A stretch of 64,000 nucleotides of DNA from Bradyrhizobium arachidis (GCF_024758505.1 NZ_CP077970.1:3658001-3722000); one strand, 5' to 3'. Positions 47,199 through 55,954 are shown, counted from the first letter of the stretch. Notes: generated by a model not told the origin, from the sequence alone. Program-made: numbers and translations.

Positions 47199-48799
47199 AA
47201 TTCGGTCCGGCGAGCCCTCAGGATGCGATCGGCGGGGTGACCGTCCACACCCTGCGTCAGGGACCGCTGGTGCTGAAGAAGGGCACGACGATCGGGCTAG
47301 AGGAGGTCGAAGCGCTGACGCGCGCCGGCATCAAGGACGTCGTCGTCGTGCGCCTGGAGGAGGGCGACGTCTCCGAGGACGCGGCCGCTGCCAGCATTGC
47401 GGAAGCCGTCGGCGGCGACGGCATCCACGTCGAGCGCGCCTTCACCGGCCGTGCCAATCTGTTCGCCGCGCGTCCCGGCGTGCTTGTCATCGACCGCTCT
47501 GCGGTCGACCGCATCAACAATGTCGACGAGGCTATCACCTTTGCAACGCTGTCGGCGTTCAAGCCGGTGGTCGAAGGCGAGATGGTCGGCACCGTCAAGA
47601 TCATCCCGTTCGGCGTCGAGGGGGCCTTGCGCGATGCCGCCGTGAAGGCCGCGGGCCGCGACGTGCTCAGAATCGCGCCCTACGTGATCAAGCGCGTCGG
47701 CGTGGTCTCGACGCTGCTGCCGGGCCTGTCGTCCAAGGTTTTGGACAAGACGCTGCGCGTCACGGCGGAGCGGCTTGCGCCGGCCGGCGCCAGCATCATC
47801 GCCGAGCGGCGCGTCGCCCATGACGAGTCGGCGCTGTCGGCCGCGATCAAGGAATTGCTTGGGCTCGGTGCCGAGCTCGTCATCGTGTTCGGCGCCTCGG
47901 CGATCGCAGATCGTCGCGACGTGATTCCGGCTGCGATCAGCTCCATCGGCGGCGCGATCGAGCATTTTGGTATGCCGGTCGATCCCGGCAACCTGCTCCT
48001 GATCGGCCGCGCCGGCAGCGTGCCCGTGCTGGGCGCGCCGGGCTGTGCGCGCTCGCCGGTCGAGAACGGCTTTGACTGGGTGCTGATGCGGCTGCTCGCC
48101 GGCATCAAGGTGACGCGCGCCGAGCTGATGGGCATGGGCGTCGGCGGCCTCTTGATGGAGATCGTGACGCGGCCCCAGCCGCGCGCCAAGCCCGAGACCG
48201 AAGGCAACAGCCAGGTCACGGCTATCGTCCTCGCGGCGGGCCGCTCGACGCGGATGGGCGGGCCGAACAAGCTGCTCGCCGAGCTCGACGGCAAGAAGCT
48301 GGTGCGGCTTGCGACCGAGCAGGCGCTGGCGTCCAAGGCGTCCGAGGTGATCGTCGTCACCGGCCATCAGGCCGAGCTGGTCGAGCAGGCGCTCGCGGGG
48401 CTGAAGGTCAAATTCATCCGCAACCCCGATTTTGCAGGCGGCATCGCGAGCTCGGTCAAAGCCGGCATCGCGGCCGCGCCGGAGGGATGCGACGGCGCCA
48501 TCATCTGTCTCGGCGACATGCCGCTGATCGACGCCAATCTGATCGATCGCATGATCGACAGCTTTGCGCCCGACCGCGGCAATCTCATCGTCGTGCCCGT
48601 GAGCGAAGGCCGCCGCGGCAATCCCGTGCTGTGGTCGCGCCGCTTCTTCAGCGAGTTGATGACGCTCGACGGCGACATCGGCGCGCGGCACCTGATCGCC
48701 AAGCATGCCGAAGTCATGGCCGAAGTGCCCGTCGACGGCGAGAGCGCATTCCTCGACATCGACACGCCGCAGGCGCTGGAAGCGGCACGGCGCGGCTGA
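47195..48799 (+). CDS. Fused molybdopterin-binding and MobA/MocA-like nucleotidyltransferase protein
   Basis: 534 residues. Residues about 1-340 form a molybdopterin-binding domain (IVFGASAIADRRDVIPAAIS and MPVDPGNLLLIGRAGSVPVL, then GAPGCARSP). Residues about 342-534 form an NTP_transf_3 domain with VTAIVLAAGRSTRMGGPNKL and GAIICLGDMPLID, like MocA, which makes molybdopterin cytosine dinucleotide, the cofactor form used by xanthine-family enzymes. It closes the cox operon and fits its role of supplying MCD. It overlaps the XdhC gene by 4 bases. Confidence 0.88.
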   Translation: MKFGPASPQDAIGGVTVHTLRQGPLVLKKGTTIGLEEVEALTRAGIKDVVVVRLEEGDVSEDAAAASIAEAVGGDGIHVERAFTGRANLFAARPGVLVIDRSAVDRINNVDEAITFATLSAFKPVVEGEMVGTVKIIPFGVEGALRDAAVKAAGRDVLRIAPYVIKRVGVVSTLLPGLSSKVLDKTLRVTAERLAPAGASIIAERRVAHDESALSAAIKELLGLGAELVIVFGASAIADRRDVIPAAISSIGGAIEHFGMPVDPGNLLLIGRAGSVPVLGAPGCARSPVENGFDWVLMRLLAGIKVTRAELMGMGVGGLLMEIVTRPQPRAKPETEGNSQVTAIVLAAGRSTRMGGPNKLLAELDGKKLVRLATEQALASKASEVIVVTGHQAELVEQALAGLKVKFIRNPDFAGGIASSVKAGIAAAPEGCDGAIICLGDMPLIDANLIDRMIDSFAPDRGNLIVVPVSEGRRGNPVLWSRRFFSELMTLDGDIGARHLIAKHAEVMAEVPVDGESAFLDIDTPQALEAARRG

Positions 48800-48903
48800 G
48801 CACGTTACCGCTTCGTAAACGAACGATTTCAACCACTCGTTCACCATCTGGAAACGACCGGTCGATAGAGTTCCTCCGCCTGCCTCGGGGGAGGGGAATT
48901 TCC

Positions 48904-49293
48904 ATGGCTTCGACCGTCGTCGCGCGCCGTTGCGCGATGTTTTTCTTTGCGCTGTCTGTTGTCGTGACAGGGGCCCGCCACGTCACGGACGCGCACGCTG
49001 CCGGCGCGTTCGCGGTCGGCAAGTGCGGCGCTTATGGCCAGGCCTATGATTTCCCCGGCGAAGCCGCCGCGCGCGCCGCGGCCGCCAAGCAGTGCAAGGG
49101 CGACTGCACGACCGTGACCATGAAGCGCGCCTGCGCCGCGATGGCGGTCGATCTCGCCAACCCCTGCGGCGCCTATGGCTATGCCGTGAAGCCGAAGATA
49201 TCGAGCACGCTCAACGCCGCCACGCGCGAATGCTACAAGTTCGGCGGCAAGGAATGCGTGATCCGCGCCTGGGCCTGCGACGCCAAGGGATAA
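48904..49293 (+). CDS. Exported DUF4189-like protein
   Basis: 129 residues from the ATG at 48904, with GGGGGAGGGGAA upstream. A signal peptide of about 33 residues ends near TDAHA. The mature part (GAFAVGKCGAYGQAYDFPGE followed by AAAKQCKGDC and CAAMAVDLANPCGAYGYAVK) shows the repeated Cys and Gly pattern of DUF4189. Eight cysteines suggest several disulfides in the periplasm. No function is known. Not part of the cox operon, which ends about 100 bases before. Confidence 0.75.
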   Translation: MASTVVARRCAMFFFALSVVVTGARHVTDAHAAGAFAVGKCGAYGQAYDFPGEAAARAAAAKQCKGDCTTVTMKRACAAMAVDLANPCGAYGYAVKPKISSTLNAATRECYKFGGKECVIRAWACDAKG

Positions 49294-49305
49294 TTTCTCA
49301 TTGCT

Positions 49306-49423
49306 GTCATTCCGGGGCGATGCGACGGTACCGCGCGGAGCGCGGCCCGGAGCATCGAACCCGGAATCTCGCGCAACAATCTCGGGATTCCGGGTTCGCG
49401 TCTTCGGCGCGCCCCGGAATGAC
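49306..49423. repeat. Dispersed palindromic repeat, GTCATTCCGGGGCG family, copy 3
   Basis: Starts GTCATTCCGGGGCGATGCGA, contains GAACCCGGAATCTC and GATTCCGGGTTCGCG, and ends CCCCGGAATGAC. It occupies most of the gap between the DUF4189 and DUF2000 genes and forms a long stem. Confidence 0.88.
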
Positions 49424-49439
49424 GTCATTGGGGAAACAC

Positions 49440-49850
49440 ATGCAGTTCGACACCAAGATCGCGGTCGTGATCCGCACCGATCTTCAGGCGTGGCAGAAGC
49501 TGAACGTCGCAGCCTTTCTCACCAGCGGCATCGCCGCGGCCTTTCCCGCATGCATCGGTGACGCCTACGAGGACGCATCCGGCACAAAATATCTTTCGCT
49601 GATCGGCCAGCCGATCCTGATCTACGGCGCCGATGGTCCGGCCTTGACGCGCGCGCTCGACCGGGCGCTTTCGCGCAACGTGACACCGGCGCTCTACACC
49701 GAAGACATGTTCAAGACCACGCATGATGCCGCCAACCGCGAGGCGGTGAGGGTGGTCGCGCGCACTGATCTCAATCTCGTCGGCATCGCCGTGCGCGCCG
49801 AGCGCAAGGTGATCGATAAAATTGTCGATGGATTGAAGTTCCACAGCTGA
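49440..49850 (+). CDS. DUF2000-family protein
   Basis: 136 residues from MQFDTKIAVVIRTDLQAWQK at 49440; the ATG follows directly after a dispersed repeat. The core (LNVAAFLTSGIAAAFPACIG, YLSLIGQPILIYGAD, MFKTTHDAANREAVRVV) fits the DUF2000 family, small cytoplasmic proteins with a PTH2-like fold of unknown role. No operon partner. Confidence 0.75.
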   Translation: MQFDTKIAVVIRTDLQAWQKLNVAAFLTSGIAAAFPACIGDAYEDASGTKYLSLIGQPILIYGADGPALTRALDRALSRNVTPALYTEDMFKTTHDAANREAVRVVARTDLNLVGIAVRAERKVIDKIVDGLKFHS

Positions 49851-49979
49851 CGTCCGGCGCTGTCACACGTCTGTCATCGACGCGGTTCCCTTGCGCAATC
49901 ATTGTGCTCTTTGACTCCGATCAAGGGAGAACCGCGCGCGGCAGCTACTCTGCTTCTCGAAATGTAAAGGAGCAGAGCC

Positions 49980-51005
49980 ATGCCCACCATGAAAGCCGCA
50001 ATCGTCAAGCAATTCGGCAAGCCGCTGGTGATCGAGGCGGTGCCGGTGCCGCAACCGGGGCCCGGCGAGGTCCTCGTCAAGGTGAAGGCCTGCGGCGTCT
50101 GCCACACCGATCTGCACGCCGCCTCCGGCGACTGGCCGGTGAAGCCGGTGCCGCCGTTCATTCCTGGCCATGAGGCGGCCGGCGTCGTTGCCGAACTCGG
50201 CCCGGGTGTTACCAATCTCAGGGTCGGTGACGCCGTCGGCGTCGCTTGGCTGCACGACGCGTGCCTGGCTTGCGAATATTGCGAGACCGGCTGGGAGACG
50301 CTGTGCGAGCACCAGCACAACACCGGCTACAGCGTGAACGGCGGCTTCGCCGAATACGTCATCGCGTCGGCCGCGTTCGCAGCAAAACTGCCACCGAACG
50401 TGGATTTCGCCGCAGTCGCACCGATCCTGTGCGCCGGTGTCACCACCTACAAGGGATTGAAGGAGACCGAGGCGAGGCCCGGCGAGTGGGTCGTGATATC
50501 AGGCGTCGGCGGGCTCGGCCATGTCGCGATCCAGTACGCGAAAGCGATGGGGCTGAAGGTCGCTGCGATCGATATCGCCGCCGACAAGCTTGCACTCGCA
50601 CGCACGGCCGGTGCCGACCTCGCGGTCAATGCGCTGGAGGCCGATGCCGTGGACAAGGTGTTGGCCACAACCGGAGGCGGAGCGCACGGCGTGCTGGTGA
50701 CGGCGGTGTCCACCGCGGCCTTTGCGCAGGCGTTGAAGATGGTGCGCCGGAAGGGCACCGTCAGTCTCGTCGGACTTCCGCCGGGTGAATTCCCAACGCC
50801 CATTTTCGATGTCGTCCTGAAGCGCATCACCGTGCGCGGCTCGATCGTGGGCACCCGCCGCGATCTCAACGAGGCGATCGCCTTCGCCGCCGACGGCAAG
50901 GTGCGGTCGGAAATCACCAAAGTGCCGCTCACGGCGATCAATGAGGTCTTCGAGAAAATGAAGGCCGGCAAGATCGAGGGCCGGATGGTGCTCGATTTCG
51001 GTTAG
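49980..51005 (+). CDS. Zinc-dependent alcohol dehydrogenase (AdhP-like)
   Basis: 341 residues. Catalytic zinc ligands C41 (GVCHTDLH) and H64 (PGHEAAG), the four structural-zinc cysteines C95, C98, C101 and C109 ([15 protein letters not shown]), and the NAD-binding [14 protein letters not shown] are all present. It oxidises primary alcohols such as ethanol or reduces the aldehyde with NAD(H). Length is normal for the MDR class. AAAGGAGCAGAGCC precedes the ATG. No linked genes. Confidence 0.95.
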   Translation: MPTMKAAIVKQFGKPLVIEAVPVPQPGPGEVLVKVKACGVCHTDLHAASGDWPVKPVPPFIPGHEAAGVVAELGPGVTNLRVGDAVGVAWLHDACLACEYCETGWETLCEHQHNTGYSVNGGFAEYVIASAAFAAKLPPNVDFAAVAPILCAGVTTYKGLKETEARPGEWVVISGVGGLGHVAIQYAKAMGLKVAAIDIAADKLALARTAGADLAVNALEADAVDKVLATTGGGAHGVLVTAVSTAAFAQALKMVRRKGTVSLVGLPPGEFPTPIFDVVLKRITVRGSIVGTRRDLNEAIAFAADGKVRSEITKVPLTAINEVFEKMKAGKIEGRMVLDFG

Positions 51006-51015
51006 CGCCTTCGCC

Positions 51016-51429
51016 TCACGCCGGCGGCATGGTCTCGAACTTCGGCAGGCTTGGATCGAGTGGATCCCAGGCGTGGCCGCGCACGGCGTAGGTGACCACC
51101 TGCGGCTTGTAGCGGGCCGGCTCGTCGAGGCCCGCGGCGCGGATGGTGAAGATGTCGGGCTGTGCTGCGAAGGTCAGGTAGACCGGCACGCCGCACACGG
51201 CGCAGAAGCCGCGCGTCTTCACGTTGCCGCTGTCACCGACCATGTCCCACTGCCTGGCCTCACCCGTCAGCGTGACCCCGGCACGCGCGAAGGTGAGGTA
51301 GGAGCCGTGGCCGGTGCCGCTTTCACGCTGGCAGTCCCGGCACTGGCAGTGATTGCTGAACACGGGCTCGCCGGCAATCGAATAGCGGATCGCGCCGCAG
51401 GCGCAGCCGCCGGTATAGGGCTTGGTCAT
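51016..51429 (-). CDS. GFA family protein
   Basis: 137 residues from the ATG at 51429 (GGGAGATATC upstream). Zinc-ligand cysteines follow the glutathione-dependent formaldehyde-activating enzyme pattern: GGCACGAIRYSI, HCQCRDCQRESGTGHGSY and FCAVCGVPVY. The fold is a CENP-V/GFA zinc domain; most members have no proven substrate. It is the last gene of an ArsR-SRPBCC-GFA operon; 15 bases separate it from the SRPBCC stop. Confidence 0.88.
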   Translation of the reverse strand: MTKPYTGGCACGAIRYSIAGEPVFSNHCQCRDCQRESGTGHGSYLTFARAGVTLTGEARQWDMVGDSGNVKTRGFCAVCGVPVYLTFAAQPDIFTIRAAGLDEPARYKPQVVTYAVRGHAWDPLDPSLPKFETMPPA

Positions 51430-51444
51430 CGCGATATCTCCCAC

Positions 51445-51906
51445 TCACTCTTCGCCGCTGATTTCGCCCAGCTGGCGGACGACTTTCTTCCAGCCACCGC
51501 TCATGACTGTGTAGGCCGACTCGTTCCTGGGCATGACAAAACCCGCGTGAACCAGGCGGATCCGCGTGCCGGCTTCGACCGGGGTGAGGGACCAGGTCAC
51601 GATGGTGTCGAGCGGCGCGCCATAGCCGGTGTTGCGCTTGTCGCCGCCTTTCCACGCATAGACGAGGCGGCGGTTCGGCACGACCTCCAGAACCCGGCAA
51701 TGGATGACGCCGTCCCAGGAGCCGCCAGGCGTGGTCTGGAATGTGAAGGTCTTGCCTTCGGTCGCTTCAAAGCCGGTCGGCTGCATGAGCCACCGCGCGA
51801 TCAGCTGGGCGCTGGTCAGCGCCTTCCAGACCGTCGCTGCTGCGTGAGGGAAGACCTCATCGATGACGATATCCTGCGTCTCGGCTTTCAACTCGGCTGC
51901 ACTCAC
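51445..51906 (-). CDS. AHSA1-type SRPBCC domain protein
   Basis: 153 residues. The AHSA1 motif pattern is visible: DIVIDEVFPHAAATVWKALT, then ARWLMQPTGFEATEGKTFTF, RLVYAWKGGD and TIVTWSLTPVEAGTRIRLVH. Such proteins have a hydrophobic ligand cavity and are often paired with ArsR-type regulators, as here. The ligand is unknown. It overlaps the ArsR gene by 4 bases. Confidence 0.88.
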   Translation of the reverse strand: MSAAELKAETQDIVIDEVFPHAAATVWKALTSAQLIARWLMQPTGFEATEGKTFTFQTTPGGSWDGVIHCRVLEVVPNRRLVYAWKGGDKRNTGYGAPLDTIVTWSLTPVEAGTRIRLVHAGFVMPRNESAYTVMSGGWKKVVRQLGEISGEE

Positions 51907-52238
51907 GGATCGATCTCCTTCAAGAGGTCACGCAGGTTTTGGAAACGCTCGCGCCAGAACACGCCGTAATGGTCCATCCAGGTGACTAGGGGCTCGAGGC
52001 CTTGCGGCGCGGCGCGGTAGTAGACGTTGCGGCCCTCGGCGCGCTCGGCGACGAGGCCCGCCTGCTTCAACGATTTCAGGTGCTGCGAGATCGCGCCCTG
52101 CGTCACGCCGCTGCCGCGCGTCAGCTCGGCGACGGTGATCTCCTCGCTGTGGAAGACGCGCTCGAACACGGCGCGCCGTGTCGGATCGGCGAGGGCGCGC
52201 ATGACTGTGGTCACAGGGCTGGTTGCGGCTTCGATCAT
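51903..52238 (-). CDS. ArsR family transcriptional regulator
   Basis: 111 residues. The winged helix-turn-helix is plain: MRALADPTRRAVFERVFHSE, VAELTRGSGVTQGAISQHLK, LKQAGLVAERAEGRNVYYR. No metal-binding cysteines are present, so it probably responds to something other than a metal, as in the group coupled to SRPBCC proteins. There is no Shine-Dalgarno sequence before the ATG. A palindromic operator at 52247-52281 lies directly in front of it. It starts the ArsR-SRPBCC-GFA operon. Confidence 0.9.
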   Translation of the reverse strand: MIEAATSPVTTVMRALADPTRRAVFERVFHSEEITVAELTRGSGVTQGAISQHLKSLKQAGLVAERAEGRNVYYRAAPQGLEPLVTWMDHYGVFWRERFQNLRDLLKEIDP

Positions 52239-52245
52239 GCTGGAT

Positions 52246-52281
52246 CAATTAGCAATGGCTAATTCATTAGTCAATGCTAAT
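52246..52281 (-). promoter_or_regulatory. ArsR operator with overlapping promoter
   Basis: AATTAGC-AATG-GCTAATT (52247-52264) is a perfect 7-bp inverted repeat, and ATTAG-TCAATG-CTAAT (52266-52281) is a second, related one. On the minus strand TTGACT (52274-52269) and TAATTG (52251-52246), 17 bp apart, could be the -35 and -10 boxes. Both palindromes would be covered by a bound repressor. Predicted transcription start is at or next to the ATG at 52238. Confidence 0.65.
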
Positions 52282-52326
52282 TCGTTTGGGTCGCGCGCAT
52301 GTGAAAGCCGGGCTCGAGTTGTCTAC

Positions 52327-52355
52327 TTGACTATGACTGACCGGTCAGTCATAAA
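52327..52355 (+). promoter_or_regulatory. TetR operator in the spacer of its own promoter
   Basis: ATGACTGACCGGTCAGTCAT (52333-52352) is a perfect 20-bp palindrome. TTGACT (52327-52332) and CATAAA (52350-52355) are spaced by 17 bp as -35 and -10 boxes. The palindrome fills the spacer, the classical position for repression. The ATG at 52362 lies 7 bases past the -10 box, with no Shine-Dalgarno sequence. Confidence 0.75.
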
Positions 52356-52361
52356 TTTCGC

Positions 52362-53042
52362 ATGACATCGAAACCGACCAAAGCCGCAGCGGCGCGCAAG
52401 AGTGAGGCGAAGGGCTCCGCTCAGGACGAGGTGCCCGCATCGAACCGCGCGGCTCGCGCGGCGGAGCGGCGTGCGGCCATCATCGAAGCGGCGCTGGAGG
52501 AGTTCATCGCGCGCGGCTTTGCCGCCACGCGGCTCGACGACATTGCCAAGCGCGCCGGCGTCGCCAAGGGCACGATCTACCTGCACTTCAAGGACAAGGA
52601 ATCGATGTTCGAGGAACTGGTGCGCCTCGTCATCGTTCCGGTGGTGGAGCGGCTCACCAAGCTGCCGCCGCCGACCGGGTCGGTGCGCGATCTCGTCGAG
52701 GTTTTTGCGAGCACCTTCCTGCGCGAAGTCGCAAACACCAGGCGCGGCGATCTGGTGCGGCTGATCGTGGCGGAGGGCCCGCGCTTTCCCGCCGTCGCCG
52801 ACTTCTACTATCGAGAGGTCGTGCAGCGCGGGATCGGCGGCATGCGCGCGCTGATCGAGCTCGGCATTGCCCGCGGCGAGATCCGCGAGAAGGGCCTGGC
52901 GCGCTTTCCGCAGATCCTGGTCGCGCCGGTTTTGATTTCGGTGATCTGGCAGAGCCTGTTCGAGCGGCACGCGCCGCTCGATGCGCAAGCGATGCTGCGC
53001 GTGCATCTCGATTTGATTTTTGGCGAACGGAGGACGACATGA
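52362..53042 (+). CDS. TetR/AcrR family transcriptional regulator of an ABC exporter operon
   Basis: 226 residues. A charged N-terminal arm (about 1-32) precedes the DNA-binding domain: AAIIEAALEEFIARGFAATR, LDDIAKRAGVAKGTIYLHFK, with recognition helix GTIYLHF. The C-terminal domain is helical (VREVAN-type, then GIARGEIREKGLARFPQILV). It overlaps the HlyD gene by 4 bases. The arrangement TetR-HlyD-ATPase-permease matches the E. coli CecR-YbhGFSR system. It presumably represses this operon through the 20-bp palindrome immediately upstream. Confidence 0.9.
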   Translation: MTSKPTKAAAARKSEAKGSAQDEVPASNRAARAAERRAAIIEAALEEFIARGFAATRLDDIAKRAGVAKGTIYLHFKDKESMFEELVRLVIVPVVERLTKLPPPTGSVRDLVEVFASTFLREVANTRRGDLVRLIVAEGPRFPAVADFYYREVVQRGIGGMRALIELGIARGEIREKGLARFPQILVAPVLISVIWQSLFERHAPLDAQAMLRVHLDLIFGERRTT

Positions 53043-53824
53043 CGTCGTCGCAAAGGATTCTTGGACTGGCACTGGTTATCGCGCTCGCGGCCGGGTTGGG
53101 CGGCTGCAACGAAAAGCGCGATCCCGGTTTCCAGGGTTGGGTCGAGGCCGACATGATCTTCGTCAGCCCCGACGAAGCCGGACGCGTAACCAAGCTCAAC
53201 GTGCGCGAGGGCGACGAGGTGAAGGTCGGCGATCACCTCTATTCCGTGGACGACGACCTCCAGCTTGCCGATCTCAACCAGAACAAGGCGACGCTCGCGA
53301 ACGCGCAGCAGACCTATGATCGTGCGGCTTCGCTGAGCAAGACGGGCTCCGGTACGCAGGCCAATCTCGACTCCGCGGTTTCGAGCCTGCGGGTCGCCGA
53401 AGCCCGCGTGGCGACGTCGGAGACGCGGATGGCACGGCGGAAGGGCTTTGCGCCGGTCGCGGGCAAGGTCCAGCAGATCTATTTCCGCGAGGGCGAGATG
53501 GTCGCCGCGCAGCGGCCGGTGCTCTCGATCATGCCGCCCGGCAACATGAAGATCCGGTTCTTCGTTCCGGAAAGCGAGCTGCCGAAGCTTGCGATCGGCG
53601 ACGAGGTGAGGGTGACCTGCGACAATTGCGCGGCGGATATCTCAGCAAAAATCTACTTCATCGCGACCACGGCCGAATACACGCCGCCGGTGATCTACAG
53701 CCTCGATGAGCGGAACAAGCTCGTCTATTTGATCCAGGCGCGCCCGGCGCGGCCCGATGTGCTGCGCGTCGGCCAGCCCGTGAGCGTCTACCTGAATCCC
53801 AAGACACCCGTGGCGGCCAAGTGA
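53039..53824 (+). CDS. HlyD-family membrane fusion lipoprotein (YbhG-like)
   Basis: 261 residues. The N-terminal helix ends in a lipobox-like LAAGLGGCNEK, so it is probably a lipoprotein. The beta-barrel/lipoyl halves (MIFVSPDEAGRVTKLNVREG, VGDHLYSVDDDLQLADLNQN and KGFAPVAGKVQQIYFREGEM) bracket a helical hairpin (AQQTYDRAASLSKTGSGTQA). It would bridge the ABC exporter in the inner membrane to an outer-membrane channel. Overlaps of 4 bases with both neighbours indicate strict operon structure. Confidence 0.9.
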   Translation: MTSSQRILGLALVIALAAGLGGCNEKRDPGFQGWVEADMIFVSPDEAGRVTKLNVREGDEVKVGDHLYSVDDDLQLADLNQNKATLANAQQTYDRAASLSKTGSGTQANLDSAVSSLRVAEARVATSETRMARRKGFAPVAGKVQQIYFREGEMVAAQRPVLSIMPPGNMKIRFFVPESELPKLAIGDEVRVTCDNCAADISAKIYFIATTAEYTPPVIYSLDERNKLVYLIQARPARPDVLRVGQPVSVYLNPKTPVAAK

Positions 53825-54762
53825 TGAATGGCGCGGCGACCAACGGCATCGCGATCGACGTCAAGGGGCTGACAAAATCCTTTGGCGGCCGCGAGGTCGT
53901 GCATGACCTGTCGATGCAGGTGAAGCGTGGCTCGATCTACGGCTTCCTCGGCCCCAATGGCTCCGGCAAGACCACGACGATCCGCATCCTCTGCGGGCTG
54001 CTCACGCCCGACAGCGGCGAGGGGACCTGCCTCGGCTACGACATTCGCCGCGACGCCGAGCGCATCAAGCGGCAGGTCGGCTACATGACCCAGCGCTTCA
54101 GCCTCTATCAGGATCTCTCGGTGCGCGAGAACCTCGAATTCGTCGCGCGGCTCTACGGCATGGCGGATGCCCGCGGTGCGGCGCGTGAGATGATCAAGCG
54201 GCTTGGACTGTCGGGCCGCGAGGAGCAGCTCGCAGGCGAGCTGTCGGGCGGCTGGAAGCAGCGGCTGGCGCTCGGGGCCTGCACGCTGCCCAATCCGCAG
54301 CTTTTGCTGCTGGACGAGCCGACCGCAGGCGTCGATCCCAAGGCGCGACGCGATTTCTGGAACGAGATCCACGCGCTCGCGGCCGATGGCCTCACCGTGC
54401 TGGTCTCGACCCACTACATGGACGAGGCCGAACGCTGTCACGAGATCGCCTACATCGCCTACGGCCATCTGCTGGCGCACGGCACCGTGGAAGATGTGAT
54501 CGCAAAATCGGCGCTCACCACCTACAACGTCACCGGAGACGATCTGAACGGGCTTGCCGCGGAGCTCACCGACAAGCCCGGCGTCGATATGGTGGCGCCG
54601 TTCGGCACCTCGCTGCACGTCTCGGGCCGCGACGTCGCGGCACTGGAAGCCAGCATCGCGCCGTGGCGCGACAGGAGCGGCCTGCACTGGGTGAAGTCGT
54701 CGCCCTCGCTGGAGGACGTGTTCATCGAATTGATGAGCCGCTCCAAGGACAATTTCCAATGA
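53821..54762 (+). CDS. ABC exporter ATP-binding protein
   Basis: 313 residues, one nucleotide-binding domain: Walker A GPNGSGKTTTIRIL, Q loop YMTQRFSLYQDLSVREN, signature ELSGGWKQRLALGACTLPNP and Walker B LLLLDEPTAGVDP, followed by STHYMDEAERC. A C-terminal extension (about 230-313) is typical of drug and polysaccharide exporters. E. coli YbhF has two such domains in one chain; this one probably dimerises. The gene is locked between HlyD and permease by 4-base overlaps. Confidence 0.93.
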   Translation: MMNGAATNGIAIDVKGLTKSFGGREVVHDLSMQVKRGSIYGFLGPNGSGKTTTIRILCGLLTPDSGEGTCLGYDIRRDAERIKRQVGYMTQRFSLYQDLSVRENLEFVARLYGMADARGAAREMIKRLGLSGREEQLAGELSGGWKQRLALGACTLPNPQLLLLDEPTAGVDPKARRDFWNEIHALAADGLTVLVSTHYMDEAERCHEIAYIAYGHLLAHGTVEDVIAKSALTTYNVTGDDLNGLAAELTDKPGVDMVAPFGTSLHVSGRDVAALEASIAPWRDRSGLHWVKSSPSLEDVFIELMSRSKDNFQ

Positions 54763-55922
54763 GCGCAATCGACCAGCCCGCACCGGTGCACGAGATACGA
54801 GAGCGGTTCGGCTTCTGGAAACGCTCCTATGCCATGCTGGTGAAGGAGTTCATCCAGCTCAGGCGCGATCGTGTCTCCTTCGCGATGATCGTGATGCTGC
54901 CGGTGATGCAGCTCCTGCTGTTCGGCTTTGCCATCAACACCACGCCGCACAATCTGCCGAGCGCGGTGCTGCTCCAGGAGGACAGCGATCTCGGCCGCTC
55001 GGTGCTCAAGGCGCTGGAGAACACCGCCTATTTCCGCTTCCTCTACGAGGTCCATGACGTCGACGATTTCGACAATCTCTTGAAGTCCGGCAAGGTGCTG
55101 TTCGGCGTCGAGATCCCGCGGGGCTTCGAACGGGCGGTCCGGCGCGGCGACAAGCCGGCGTTGCTGGTCGCGGCGGACGCGACAGATCCCGTTGCCGCGA
55201 GCGCCGCTCTCGGCTCCCTCGGTATGGTCGTGCAGAAGGCGCTCGCGCACGATCTCTATATCGGCGATCCGCCGGAGATGCCGTTCGAGATCCGGGCGCA
55301 CGCGCGCTACAATCCGGCCGCCGTGTCGAGCCTCAACATCGTCCCGGGCCTCGTCGGCACCATCCTCACCATGACCATGCTGATCTTCACCGCGCTCTCG
55401 GTCACGCGCGAGGTCGAGCGCGGCACCATGGAGAGCCTGCTGTCGATGCCGATCAAGCCCGTGGAGGTGATGTTCGGCAAGATCATCCCTTACGTGCTGG
55501 TCGGCTTCATCCAGGCCTTCCTGATCATCAGCATCGGAGTGTTCCTGTTTGGCGTGCCCTTGCTCGGCAATCTGTTCCTGCTCGCGATCCTCTCAACGCT
55601 CTTCATCACCACCAATCTCTCGATTGGGTACACGATATCGACGGTGGTGCAGAACCAGCTCCAGGCCATGCAGATGTCGATGATGTTCTTCCTGCCGAGC
55701 ATCCTCTTGTCCGGCTTCATGTTCCCGTTCGCGGGCATGCCCGCCTGGGCGCAATATGTCGGCGAGGCTCTGCCGCTGACGCATTACCTGCGAATCGTCC
55801 GCGCCATCATGCTGAAGGGCGCAACCATGCAGAATTTGCAATATGACACGATCGCGCTGGTGATCCTGATGCTGGTCGCCATGACGATCGCCGTGACCCG
55901 CTTCCGCCGCACGCTCGATTGA
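54759..55922 (+). CDS. ABC-2 type exporter permease
   Basis: 387 residues from the ATG at 54759 (ATGA overlap with the ATPase). One N-terminal helix (about 43-64), then a large periplasmic domain of about 150 residues, then five helices from about 190 on. MESLLSMPIKPVEVMFGKII is the cytoplasmic ABC-2 coupling loop. It has the YbhS/YbhR layout. E. coli carries two permease genes; here there is one. The exported compound is unknown, likely a drug or lipid-like molecule. Confidence 0.92.
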   Translation: MSAIDQPAPVHEIRERFGFWKRSYAMLVKEFIQLRRDRVSFAMIVMLPVMQLLLFGFAINTTPHNLPSAVLLQEDSDLGRSVLKALENTAYFRFLYEVHDVDDFDNLLKSGKVLFGVEIPRGFERAVRRGDKPALLVAADATDPVAASAALGSLGMVVQKALAHDLYIGDPPEMPFEIRAHARYNPAAVSSLNIVPGLVGTILTMTMLIFTALSVTREVERGTMESLLSMPIKPVEVMFGKIIPYVLVGFIQAFLIISIGVFLFGVPLLGNLFLLAILSTLFITTNLSIGYTISTVVQNQLQAMQMSMMFFLPSILLSGFMFPFAGMPAWAQYVGEALPLTHYLRIVRAIMLKGATMQNLQYDTIALVILMLVAMTIAVTRFRRTLD

Positions 55923-55954
55923 GGCAAGATGCTCCGGGAGGCCCCGGGGGAGAG

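Noticed and set aside
47297..48847. Minus-strand open frame of about 516 codons
   Set aside because: Antisense to the molybdopterin-binding/nucleotidyltransferase gene; composition typical of GC-rich shadow frames.
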